The notes beneath the pieces are model-generated. The model made no database searches. It was not told the DNA's origin and saw only the letters and a list, made by a program, of their open reading frames with translations. A stretch of DNA of 12,695 nt, from contig DIKR01000038.1 in the NCBI GenBank assembly GCA_002424625.1, forward strand, positions 1 through 12,695, given 5' to 3'. The stretch is from Desulfuromonadaceae bacterium UBA5613. GTDB taxonomy: Bacteria; Desulfobacterota; Desulfuromonadia; Desulfuromonadales; UBA2197. The translations under genes were made by a program, and so were the position numbers. Positions within the stretch are counted from its first letter, which is position 1. Each line of letters opens with the position of its first letter. This document shows positions 6,655 through 12,695 of the stretch, piece after piece.

Positions 6655-7392
6655 ATGGCAAAAGATAAAGTTGCAGTGATAACCGGCGCTTCCCGCGGCA
6701 TTGGCCGCAGCATTGCCCTGGCTTTGGCTGAAGCCGGCGCCAGGATTGTCGCAGTCGATCTTGATCCGGTTGCCACGGATGCGATTGTCGCCGAGTTGAA
6801 GGAAAAGGGGACAGAAGCGATTGCCGTAATCGGTAACGTGACAGTGACGGAAGATACGGAAAAGATGATCGATGCCGCGATTGCTGCCTTCGGCCGTGTC
6901 GATATTCTCGTGAATAATGCCGGCATCACCCGAGACGGCCTGCTTATGCGCATGAAGGATGAAGACTGGGATGCGGTTATGACCGTCAATCTCAAGGGCG
7001 CCTTCCTTTGTTCCCGGGCTGCCGCCAAGGTGATGACCAAGCAGCGTTATGGCCGGATCATCAACATTGCTTCGGTCGTCGGCCAGATGGGGAACGCCGG
7101 TCAGGCGAACTACTGCGCCAGCAAAGCCGGTCTCATCGGTCTGACCAAGTCGAACGCGCGGGAACTGGCGAAACGGAATGTCACGGTCAATGCTGTTGCC
7201 CCCGGGTTCATTGCCACGGCGATGACCGATGCCCTGCCCGAAAAGGTGCGCGATGAACTGACCGCCCAGATACCCTTGGCCCGCCTTGGCAGCGCCGATG
7301 ATATTGCCAATGCGGTCGTCTTTTTAGCTTTAGAGAAATCTGCTTATATTACTGGCCAGGTTATTGCCGTCAACGGCGGCATGTACATGTAG
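6655..7392 (+). CDS. fabG: 3-oxoacyl-ACP reductase FabG
   Basis: FabG performs the first reduction in each elongation cycle, beta-ketoacyl-ACP to beta-hydroxyacyl-ACP. The 245-residue protein is a classical short-chain dehydrogenase: nucleotide motif TGASRGIG (10-17), NNAG (87-90), and the tetrad N112, S140, Y153, K157 (YCASK). An acidic residue, D35 in AVDLDP, ends the second beta strand; most characterised NADPH-dependent FabG enzymes lack an acid here, so NADH use is possible (see findings). The ATG at 6655 is preceded by AAAGGGA (6638-6644). The last codons (about 7320-7352) are unusually AT-rich and may contain a promoter for acpP. Its position between fabD and acpP supports the fatty acid role over other SDR functions. 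Confidence 0.96.
   Translation: MAKDKVAVITGASRGIGRSIALALAEAGARIVAVDLDPVATDAIVAELKEKGTEAIAVIGNVTVTEDTEKMIDAAIAAFGRVDILVNNAGITRDGLLMRMKDEDWDAVMTVNLKGAFLCSRAAAKVMTKQRYGRIINIASVVGQMGNAGQANYCASKAGLIGLTKSNARELAKRNVTVNAVAPGFIATAMTDALPEKVRDELTAQIPLARLGSADDIANAVVFLALEKSAYITGQVIAVNGGMYM
7320..7350 (+). promoter_or_regulatory. Possible internal promoter for acpP inside the end of fabG
   Basis: An AT-rich patch in a GC-rich gene includes two rare TTA leucine codons within three codons and a -10-like TATATT (7345-7350), about 100 bases before acpP. The matching -35 region (TTTTAG, 7322-7327) is poor. In E. coli acpP is also transcribed from a promoter upstream within the cluster, so this is plausible but weak. 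Confidence 0.3.
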
Positions 7393-7454
7393 TTAACCCG
7401 CAATCCGACCTGTAGTCGGCTTGATCACACAAACAAAAAACTGGAGGTGAAGTA

Positions 7455-7688
7455 ATGGCTTCGATTGCTGAAAGAGTGAAACAGATTGTTATTGAGCAGT
7501 TGGGTGTTGAAGAAGACCAGGTAAGCAACGAATCTTCCTTTATGGAAGACCTCGGCGCTGACTCCCTGGATACTGTTGAGTTGGTCATGGCTCTCGAAGA
7601 AGAGTTCGACATCGAAATCGCCGATGAAGATGCCGAGAAGATTCAGACCGTTCAGGATGCTATCGACTACATCACTGAGCACTCCTAA
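7455..7688 (+). CDS. acpP: Acyl carrier protein AcpP
   Basis: The 77-residue acidic protein carries growing acyl chains on a phosphopantetheine arm attached at Ser37 in EDLGADSLDTVEL, the universal DSL motif. The four-helix ACP length and strong acidity (VMALEEEFDIEIADEDAE) are typical. Translation should be very efficient: GGAGGTGA (7443-7450), fully complementary to the 16S rRNA tail, lies just before ATG 7455 and is preceded by an A-rich unstructured stretch (about 7430-7440). A 13-base-pair hairpin follows the stop codon. Both fit the high abundance ACP needs. It lies 62 bases after fabG and 107 before fabF. Confidence 0.98.
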   Translation: MASIAERVKQIVIEQLGVEEDQVSNESSFMEDLGADSLDTVELVMALEEEFDIEIADEDAEKIQTVQDAIDYITEHS

Positions 7689-7696
7689 AAAGTCAT

Positions 7697-7729
7697 GACA
7701 GAGGGAGGCGCAGTCAGCCTCCCTCTGTC
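7697..7729 (+). terminator. Strong hairpin after acpP (attenuator or mRNA 3'-end stabiliser)
   Basis: GACAGAGGGAGGC (7697-7709) and GCCTCCCTCTGTC (7717-7729) form a perfect 13-base-pair stem with a 7-base loop, starting 8 bases after the acpP stop. The bases that follow (GCGTTGCAAG) have no T tract, so it is not a standard intrinsic terminator. It may partly end transcription, or protect a processed acpP message from 3' exonucleases. The pairing is certain; the function is inference. Confidence 0.7.
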
Positions 7730-7795
7730 GCGTTGCAAGTTCGGTACGTCTTGTCGACGGCCTTATTCATACCCTTAAAGGGAGGACGTAGGAGC

Positions 7796-9028
7796 ATGCG
7801 CAGAGTTGTCGTGACGGGCATTGGAGTTGTTTCTGCCCTGGGAACCGGGGTTGAAAAGAACTGGAATGCACTTTTACAGGGTCAATCCGGTGTTGACCGC
7901 ATATCCCGCTTTGATGCCTCGGATCTTCCAACCCAGATAGCCGGTGAAGTCAAAGATTTTAACGCCGAAGAGTTTATCGATAAAAAAGAGATCAAGAAGA
8001 TGGATCTCTTTATCCAGTATGCGCTGGCAGCAGCGGATATGGCGATGAAAGATTCTGCGTTGGTGATTAATGAAGAGAATGCCGAGCGGGTCGGTGTCCT
8101 GGTCGGTTCCGGCCTTGGCGGCTTGCCGACCATTGAAAAATACCACGAAGCCCTCAACGAAGGCGGTTACAAGAAGGTGACGCCCTTCTTTATTCCGATG
8201 CTGATCATCAACCTCGCCCCCGGACAGATTTCCATCCGCTATGGCGCCAAAGGCCCCAACTTCTCGGCCGTCTCTGCTTGTGCAGCCGGGACACACGCGA
8301 TCGGTGAAGCTTATCATGTCATCCGTCGGGGCGATGCTGATGCGATGATTACCGGCGGTGCCGAGTCGACGATCACTCCTTTGGCGATTGCCGGGTTCAA
8401 TGCCATGAAAGCGCTTTCGACCCGTAACGATGATCCGCAGGGGGCAAGTCGTCCTTTTGACAAGGATCGCGACGGATTTGTCATGGGTGAAGGCGCCGGT
8501 ATTCTCATCCTTGAAGAGTACGAAGGTGCAAAGGCGCGCGGCGCGAAAATTTATGCCGAAGTGGTCGGTTACGGCCTTTCTGGCGATGCTTATCATCTCA
8601 CGGCACCGGCCCCTGAAGGTGAAGGGGCAGCGCGCTGCATGAAGTTGGCCTTGAAAAACGCCGGGCTCAATCCGGAAGAGGTCGATTATATCAACGCTCA
8701 CGGCACTTCGACGCCGTTCAACGATTATTACGAAACTCTGGCGATCAAATCGGCTCTTGGTGACCATAGTCGTAAAGTCATGGTCAGTTCGACAAAAGGG
8801 ATGACCGGACACGCCCTTGGCGCTGCTGGCGGCATTGAAGCGGTCTTCTCTCTCCTTGCCATGGAGCGTGGCGTCGTTCCGCCGACGATCAATTACACAA
8901 CACCTGATCCTGACTGTGATCTCGATTATGTGGCCAACACCGCCCGGCAGGCGAAAGTGAATGTCGCGGTGAGTAATTCCCTCGGTTTCGGCGGTACTAA
9001 CGCGACTATTATCTTTAAGAAGGTCTGA
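7796..9028 (+). CDS. fabF: 3-oxoacyl-ACP synthase II (KAS II) FabF
   Basis: FabF condenses acyl-ACP with malonyl-ACP during chain elongation. The 410-residue protein starts MRRVVVTGIGVVSALG, the standard KAS II N-terminus. The Cys-His-His triad is complete: C162 in SAVSACAAGTHAIG, H302 in NAHGTSTPFND and H339 in SSTKGMTGHALGAAGG, with K334 also conserved. The GFGGTNA motif closes the protein. ATG 7796 is chosen over an upstream in-frame start at 7733 that would run through the hairpin region; GGGAGG (7780-7785) lies 10 bases before it, with a second AGGAG at 7790-7794. The stop is only 2 bases before rpiB, so the two are translated together. Confidence 0.97.
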   Translation: MRRVVVTGIGVVSALGTGVEKNWNALLQGQSGVDRISRFDASDLPTQIAGEVKDFNAEEFIDKKEIKKMDLFIQYALAAADMAMKDSALVINEENAERVGVLVGSGLGGLPTIEKYHEALNEGGYKKVTPFFIPMLIINLAPGQISIRYGAKGPNFSAVSACAAGTHAIGEAYHVIRRGDADAMITGGAESTITPLAIAGFNAMKALSTRNDDPQGASRPFDKDRDGFVMGEGAGILILEEYEGAKARGAKIYAEVVGYGLSGDAYHLTAPAPEGEGAARCMKLALKNAGLNPEEVDYINAHGTSTPFNDYYETLAIKSALGDHSRKVMVSSTKGMTGHALGAAGGIEAVFSLLAMERGVVPPTINYTTPDPDCDLDYVANTARQAKVNVAVSNSLGFGGTNATIIFKKV

Positions 9029-9030
9029 AA

Positions 9031-9486
9031 ATGATTGCTATTGGCAGTGATCACGGCGGCTTGCAGCTCAAAGACGCCGTCAGATCCTATCTCGTCGGCC
9101 GCGGTTTAATCGTTGATGATCTTGGTACCAATAACGAGGATTCTGTCGATTATCCTGATTTTGGGGCCAAGGTGGCTGCAGCGGTCTCCCGTCAAATCGT
9201 TGCCAAAGGAATTCTGATCTGTGGCACCGGCATCGGTATGTCGATCACGGCCAACAAATTTCCCGGGATTCGTGCTGCTCTGGTTTGGGATGATTTCACT
9301 GCACAGATGGCCAAAGAGCACAATGATGCCAACATCCTGGTGCTCGGCGGGCGGGTTCTGTCTGCTGATGCTGCCTGCCGGATGATCGGAATCTGGCTCG
9401 ACACCGCCTTTGCCGGCGGCCGGCATCAGGGACGACTCGATAAAATTGCCCGGATTGAAGAGGATGTCCGTAACGGACGTCTTTAA
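9031..9486 (+). CDS. rpiB: Ribose 5-phosphate isomerase B
   Basis: RpiB interconverts ribulose 5-phosphate and ribose 5-phosphate in the non-oxidative pentose phosphate pathway. The 151-residue length fits RpiB rather than the unrelated RpiA. Key features are IAIGSDHGG (3-10) with D7-H8, the active-site loop C64-G-T-G in LICGTGIGMSI, and H97 in AKEHNDANILVLGGR. The start ATG 9031 is 2 bases after the fabF stop, with AAGAAGG (9017-9023) inside the end of fabF, so it is coupled to fabF. Members of the wider RpiB/LacAB family can act on other sugar phosphates, but the sequence fits ribose 5-phosphate. A clear terminator follows. Confidence 0.95.
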   Translation: MIAIGSDHGGLQLKDAVRSYLVGRGLIVDDLGTNNEDSVDYPDFGAKVAAAVSRQIVAKGILICGTGIGMSITANKFPGIRAALVWDDFTAQMAKEHNDANILVLGGRVLSADAACRMIGIWLDTAFAGGRHQGRLDKIARIEEDVRNGRL

Positions 9487-9510
9487 TTCCTATATGGTAT
9501 TGCGCCTGTC

Positions 9511-9538
9511 AAGGCAGGCTTCGGCCTGCCTTTTCTAT
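9511..9538 (+). terminator. Rho-independent terminator after rpiB
   Basis: AAGGCAGGC (9511-9519) pairs perfectly with GCCTGCCTT (9524-9532) around a TTCG loop closed by C-G, the very stable cUUCGg tetraloop. The right arm runs into TTTTCT. It begins 25 bases after the rpiB stop and should end the fab-rpiB transcript. Confidence 0.9.
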
Positions 9539-9587
9539 TAAAAGCCAGAATTTTCCCACTAATTTTCTAAACCGGAGGTGACAGACC

Positions 9588-10838
9588 ATGTCGGACCGTC
9601 TGAAGCAATTTGATCCGCAGATCGACGCGGCTATTTATCACGAGACCGAGCGCCAGGAGAATAACCTCGAATTCATCGCTTCCGAGAATTTTGTCAGCGA
9701 GAATGTTCTCGAAGCGCAAGGTTCGGTTCTGACCAACAAATACGCCGAAGGTTACCCGGGAAAGCGCTACTACGGCGGCTGTGATGTGGTCGATATCGCA
9801 GAGAATCTGGCGATCGATCGGGCCAAGGAGCTTTTCGGCGCCGACCATGCCAATGTGCAGCCCCATTCCGGTTCGCAGGCGAACATGGCGGTCTATTTCG
9901 CCGAGTGTCAGCCCGGCGCCACGATCCTCGGGATGAATCTGGCGCATGGCGGTCATCTCACGCACGGTTCGCCGGTCAACTTTTCCGGCAAACTTTTCAA
10001 TGTCGTTCCCTACGGGGTCAAGCGTGAAACCGGTCGCATCGATTACGACGAGGTCGAAGCTCTGGCTAAGGAGCACCGGCCGAAGATGATCGTGGTCGGC
10101 GCGAGCGCTTATCCGCGAGCCATCGATTTTAAAGCCTTCCGGCAGGTTGCCGATCAGGTCGGGGCGGTGGTCATGGTCGATATGGCCCACATCGCCGGTC
10201 TGGTGGCCGCTGGCGTCCATGCCAATCCGGTCCCGGATGCCGAGTATGTGACCACGACTACCCACAAGACCTTGCGTGGACCGCGCGGCGGCATGATCCT
10301 GTGCCGGGACGAGTACGCCAAGAAACTCAACAGCAATATCTTCCCGGGGATTCAGGGCGGACCGTTGATGCACGTTATCGCCGCCAAAGCGGTCGCCTTC
10401 AAGGAAGCGTTGCAGCCGGAGTTCAAGCTTTATGCGCAGCAGGTGGTGAAGAATGCCCAGGCTCTGGCCGGGGCGCTGATGGAGCGCGGTTTTAACCTCG
10501 TCTCCGGCGGAACTGACAATCATCTCATGCTCGTCGATCTCACCGGCACCGAGCTGACCGGCAAACTTGCCGAGGCGACCCTCGAACTCGCCGGCATTAC
10601 CGTCAACAAGAATGCTGTCCCCTTTGATACGCGTTCGCCCTTTGTCACCAGCGGCTTCCGTATCGGCACAGCGGCGACCACGACCCGCGGTCTGCAGGAG
10701 AAGGATATGCTGCTGGTTGCAGGCTGGATCGATCGGGCGCTCAAAGCCCATGATCAGCCGGAGCTCCTTGCTAAAATCCGCGGCGAAGTGCAGGAGCTTT
10801 GTCAGTCCTACCCCCTTTACGCGCATCGCCTCAAGTAG
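9588..10838 (+). CDS. glyA: Serine hydroxymethyltransferase
   Basis: GlyA is a pyridoxal phosphate enzyme converting serine and tetrahydrofolate to glycine and 5,10-methylene-tetrahydrofolate, the main source of one-carbon units. The 416-residue length is normal. The PLP lysine is K227 in VTTTTHKTLRGPRGG; D198 and H201 lie in VDMAHIAGL, and the folate and substrate region LEFIASENFVS (28-38) and KYAEGYPGKRYYGG (51-64) are intact. The ATG at 9588 follows a perfect GGAGGTGA (9574-9581). A terminator separates it from rpiB, so it needs its own promoter; I see no clear one in 9533-9573. It lies 7 bases before the dCMP deaminase gene. A 419-residue ORF on the opposite strand is a codon-bias shadow. 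Confidence 0.98.
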   Translation: MSDRLKQFDPQIDAAIYHETERQENNLEFIASENFVSENVLEAQGSVLTNKYAEGYPGKRYYGGCDVVDIAENLAIDRAKELFGADHANVQPHSGSQANMAVYFAECQPGATILGMNLAHGGHLTHGSPVNFSGKLFNVVPYGVKRETGRIDYDEVEALAKEHRPKMIVVGASAYPRAIDFKAFRQVADQVGAVVMVDMAHIAGLVAAGVHANPVPDAEYVTTTTHKTLRGPRGGMILCRDEYAKKLNSNIFPGIQGGPLMHVIAAKAVAFKEALQPEFKLYAQQVVKNAQALAGALMERGFNLVSGGTDNHLMLVDLTGTELTGKLAEATLELAGITVNKNAVPFDTRSPFVTSGFRIGTAATTTRGLQEKDMLLVAGWIDRALKAHDQPELLAKIRGEVQELCQSYPLYAHRLK

Positions 10839-10845
10839 GATGACG

Positions 10846-11304
10846 ATGAATCGTCCGTCCTGGGATGAGTATTTTATGGATATTGCCCGGCTGGTAGCGA
10901 GCCGGTCGACCTGTCTGCGCCGTCAGGTCGGGGCGGTGATGGTCAAGGACAAGAATATCCTCGCCACCGGCTACAACGGTACCCCTTCGGGGATCCGCCA
11001 CTGTTCGGAAGTCGGCTGTCTGCGGCAGCAGCTGAACGTCCCCTCCGGTGAGCGCCATGAGCTCTGCCGCGGTCTCCACGCTGAACAGAATGCCATTATC
11101 CAGGCGGCCAAACATGGCGTCAACATCGACGGTGCAGTGCTGTACTGCACCCATTCGCCCTGTATCATCTGCAGCAAGATGCTGATCAATTCGGGAGTCA
11201 AACGGATCGTCTGTACCGATGGTTATCCTGATTCCCTGGCAAAAGCGATGCTCGACGAAGCCGGATTGATCGTTGAGAGCATGGAAGCGAAAGCCGTATC
11301 ATGA
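10846..11304 (+). CDS. dCMP deaminase (ComEB-type cytidine/deoxycytidylate deaminase family)
   Basis: The 152-residue enzyme most likely deaminates dCMP to dUMP, the substrate of thymidylate synthase. The start RPSWDEYFMDIARLVASRS is typical. The catalytic zinc site is H78-A-E80 (LHAEQNAI) with C106-x2-C109 (SPCIIC). Extra cysteines C23, C53, C58 and C74 might bind a second zinc as in some phage enzymes (inference). In-frame ATGs occur at 10840 and 10846; AGGA at 10837-10840 is 5 bases before 10846, which I prefer. A longer reading from 10567 overlaps glyA and is rejected. The stop overlaps the nrdR start as ATGA (11301-11304), so the two are translationally coupled. Confidence 0.9.
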   Translation: MNRPSWDEYFMDIARLVASRSTCLRRQVGAVMVKDKNILATGYNGTPSGIRHCSEVGCLRQQLNVPSGERHELCRGLHAEQNAIIQAAKHGVNIDGAVLYCTHSPCIICSKMLINSGVKRIVCTDGYPDSLAKAMLDEAGLIVESMEAKAVS

Positions 11305-11774
11305 AGTGTCCTTTCTGCGCTTATACCGATACCAAAGTCATCGATTCACGGCTGGGAAAAGAGGCGAATAATATTCGCCGGCGCCGGGAGTGTGTTGAGT
11401 GCGAACGGCGCTTTACCACCTATGAACGGGTCGAAGAGGTGCAGCCCCTGGTTGTCAAGAAGGATGGCCGCCGCCAGCCTTTTGACCGGGTGAAGATCCT
11501 CGCCGGTATTCAGCGTGCCTGTGAAAAACGGCCGGTGTCGAGCGATGCGATCGAGAAAGTTATTGATCGCCTTGAACTTTCTTTTCTTGAAAGTGGCGAG
11601 CGGGAGATCGAATCGAGCCGGATCGGTGAAGCGGTGATGGCAGCCTTACGCAATCTCGACGAGGTGGCTTATGTCCGTTTTGCTTCAGTTTATCGCCAGT
11701 TCAAGGATATCAACGAATTCATGAGTGAACTCAAGGAGATCCTTGCTAAAGGGGAGGGACACAACGGTGGCTGA
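11301..11774 (+). CDS. nrdR: Transcriptional repressor NrdR
   Basis: NrdR senses ATP/dATP and represses ribonucleotide reductase genes. The 157-residue protein has an N-terminal zinc ribbon, C3-x2-C6 and C31-x2-C34 (MKCPFCAYTDTKVIDSRLGK, RRRRECVECERRFTTYE), followed by an ATP-cone domain at about 49-139 that starts VVKKDGRRQPFDR. All are standard for the family. It overlaps the dCMP deaminase gene by four bases and ribD by eight. I saw no obvious NrdR box or ribonucleotide reductase gene in the window, so its targets lie elsewhere. Confidence 0.97.
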   Translation: MKCPFCAYTDTKVIDSRLGKEANNIRRRRECVECERRFTTYERVEEVQPLVVKKDGRRQPFDRVKILAGIQRACEKRPVSSDAIEKVIDRLELSFLESGEREIESSRIGEAVMAALRNLDEVAYVRFASVYRQFKDINEFMSELKEILAKGEGHNGG

Positions 11775-12695
11775 CGCTGCCGTTGTTGCTTTGCAGGGCG
11801 AGGACGAACGCTATATGCGCCGTGCCCTTGACCTGGCGCGCCGCGCCGAGGGGCGCACTGCGCCGAATCCGGCAGTCGGGGCAGTCATTGTCCGGGATCA
11901 CGTCATTGTCGGTGAAGGATTTCATTCTGCCGCCGGAGAGCCGCACGCCGAGATCTTTGCCCTGCGTCAGGCCGGGACTGCGGCCCAGGGAGCCACGCTT
12001 TATGTCACGCTGGAGCCCTGTTGCCATCGTGGCCGGACCGGGCCCTGTGCGACGGCTGTCATTACTGCCGGTATCACCCGGGTTGTGGCGGGGTGTCGTG
12101 ATCCCAATCCTCAGGTCGCCGGTAAGGGTTTTGCCCAGCTGCAGGGAGCCGGCATTGAGGTGCTGAGCGGCATTCTCGAGTGTGAGTGTCAGCGGCTCAT
12201 TGCCCCTTTTGCCAAACATATCCGCACCGGACGGCCCTATCTCACCCTGAAAGCCGGAATGACCATCGACGGCGCCGTCGCCACTGCCCGTGGCGAATCG
12301 CAGTGGATCACCGGTGCCGAGAGTCGTCTTGCTGTCCATCATCTGCGCAATATCCATGATGCAATCATGGTCGGCATCGGTACGGTCCTTGCCGATAATC
12401 CCCGCCTCACCACTCGATTGGCGCAAGGGGAGGGCAGGAATCCCTTGCGGGTTGTTGTTGACAGCACCCTGCGGACACCGTCAGCGGCGGGGTTGTTAAC
12501 CGAAGAGGGCAGAACCCTGATCCTGACCAGTGCTGCCGCCAGTGCTGCTGATGCAGAGCGCTTGCGCTCAGAGCGGGTCGAGATCCTTCGTGTCGCCGGC
12601 AGTCCCGGCGCCATCGATCTGGTTGATGCCATGCGCCAACTTGGGGCGCGCGGCATCCAGAGCATCCTGCTTGAAGGGGGAGGGCGTCTCCATCA
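11767..12695 (+). CDS. ribD: Bifunctional riboflavin deaminase-reductase RibD, 5' part
   Basis: RibD carries out two steps of riboflavin synthesis: deamination of the pyrimidine intermediate and reduction of its ribose. About 309 residues are present before the right edge cuts the gene. The start is GTG 11767, eight bases inside the end of nrdR, with GGAGG at 11753-11757 nine bases before it; an ATG at 11815 is a less likely alternative. The deaminase domain (about 13-150) has H60-A-E62 (GEPHAEIFAL) and C85 and C94 in TLEPCCHRGRTGPC. The reductase domain begins near 155 with PYLTLKAGMTIDGAVATARGE and includes VGIGTVLADNPRLT. The C-terminus is outside the window. Other rib genes commonly follow, but none can be seen here. 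Confidence 0.96.
   Translation, partial: MADAAVVALQGEDERYMRRALDLARRAEGRTAPNPAVGAVIVRDHVIVGEGFHSAAGEPHAEIFALRQAGTAAQGATLYVTLEPCCHRGRTGPCATAVITAGITRVVAGCRDPNPQVAGKGFAQLQGAGIEVLSGILECECQRLIAPFAKHIRTGRPYLTLKAGMTIDGAVATARGESQWITGAESRLAVHHLRNIHDAIMVGIGTVLADNPRLTTRLAQGEGRNPLRVVVDSTLRTPSAAGLLTEEGRTLILTSAAASAADAERLRSERVEILRVAGSPGAIDLVDAMRQLGARGIQSILLEGGGRLH

Noticed and set aside
7405..7419. Short hairpin CCGAC/GTCGG between fabG and acpP
   Set aside because: The stem has only five base pairs and no T run, so it is not distinguishable from chance.
7874..8812. A 312-codon open frame on the minus strand inside fabF
   Set aside because: It is antisense to FabF active-site coding sequence, with no recognisable domain or separate support.
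9567..10826. A 419-codon open frame on the minus strand covering nearly all of glyA
   Set aside because: It is an exact antisense shadow of a strongly conserved gene, shows no recognisable domain and is explained by GC-rich codon bias.
10567..10845. A longer N-terminus for the dCMP deaminase starting inside glyA
   Set aside because: The added residues are low-complexity and read glyA in another frame; the family starts at RPSWDEYF, and a fitting ribosome binding site precedes 10846.
11783..12166. A 127-codon plus-strand open frame over the start of ribD
   Set aside because: The other frame encodes clear RibD motifs (HAE, TLEPCCHRGRTGPC) and continues to the window edge; this one is Arg/Pro-rich shadow.

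Overview
The window holds conserved chromosomal housekeeping genes, all on the + strand. It suggests an anaerobic delta-type proteobacterium of the Desulfuromonadales/Geobacterales kind. The basis is the gene order DUF177-rpmF-plsX-fabH-fabD-fabG-acpP-fabF-rpiB-glyA-dCMP deaminase-nrdR-ribD, moderately GC-rich codon use and strong GGAGG-type ribosome binding sites. Species is not assigned. I saw no tRNA, rRNA, mobile element, CRISPR array or sign of recent transfer.

Region 1 (1-2538) is a cell-envelope group: the 3' part of a MltD-like lytic transglycosylase with three LysM repeats, a small SH3-domain lipoprotein, and an exported M48 zinc metalloprotease. The last two are closely spaced and probably co-transcribed.

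Region 2 (2539-2787) is a 249-base intergenic region with an AT-rich tract and a good sigma-70 type promoter (TTGACA, 16 bases, TATACT). It most likely drives the cluster to its right.

Region 3 (2788-9486) is the classic fatty acid and phospholipid cluster: YceD/DUF177 protein, ribosomal protein L32, PlsX, FabH, FabD, FabG, AcpP and FabF, followed two bases later by rpiB. FabD loads malonyl groups on AcpP, FabH starts chains, FabF extends them, FabG reduces the beta-keto group, and PlsX takes finished acyl-ACP into phospholipid synthesis. Within the cluster are a hairpin before rpmF, a very strong hairpin without a U tract after acpP, and a possible internal promoter for acpP at the end of fabG. 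A textbook terminator with a UUCG loop follows rpiB.

Region 4 (9588-12695) is a tight run of glyA, a dCMP deaminase, nrdR and the 5' part of ribD, with short gaps and two overlaps. GlyA and dCMP deaminase supply the two substrates of thymidylate synthase, NrdR controls ribonucleotide reductase genes, and RibD begins riboflavin synthesis.

I did not find a convincing undescribed system. The points most worth a second look are the acpP-fabF hairpin, the poorly characterised SH3 lipoprotein/M48 pair, the mixed cofactor signals of FabG, and the regulatory layout of the fab cluster.
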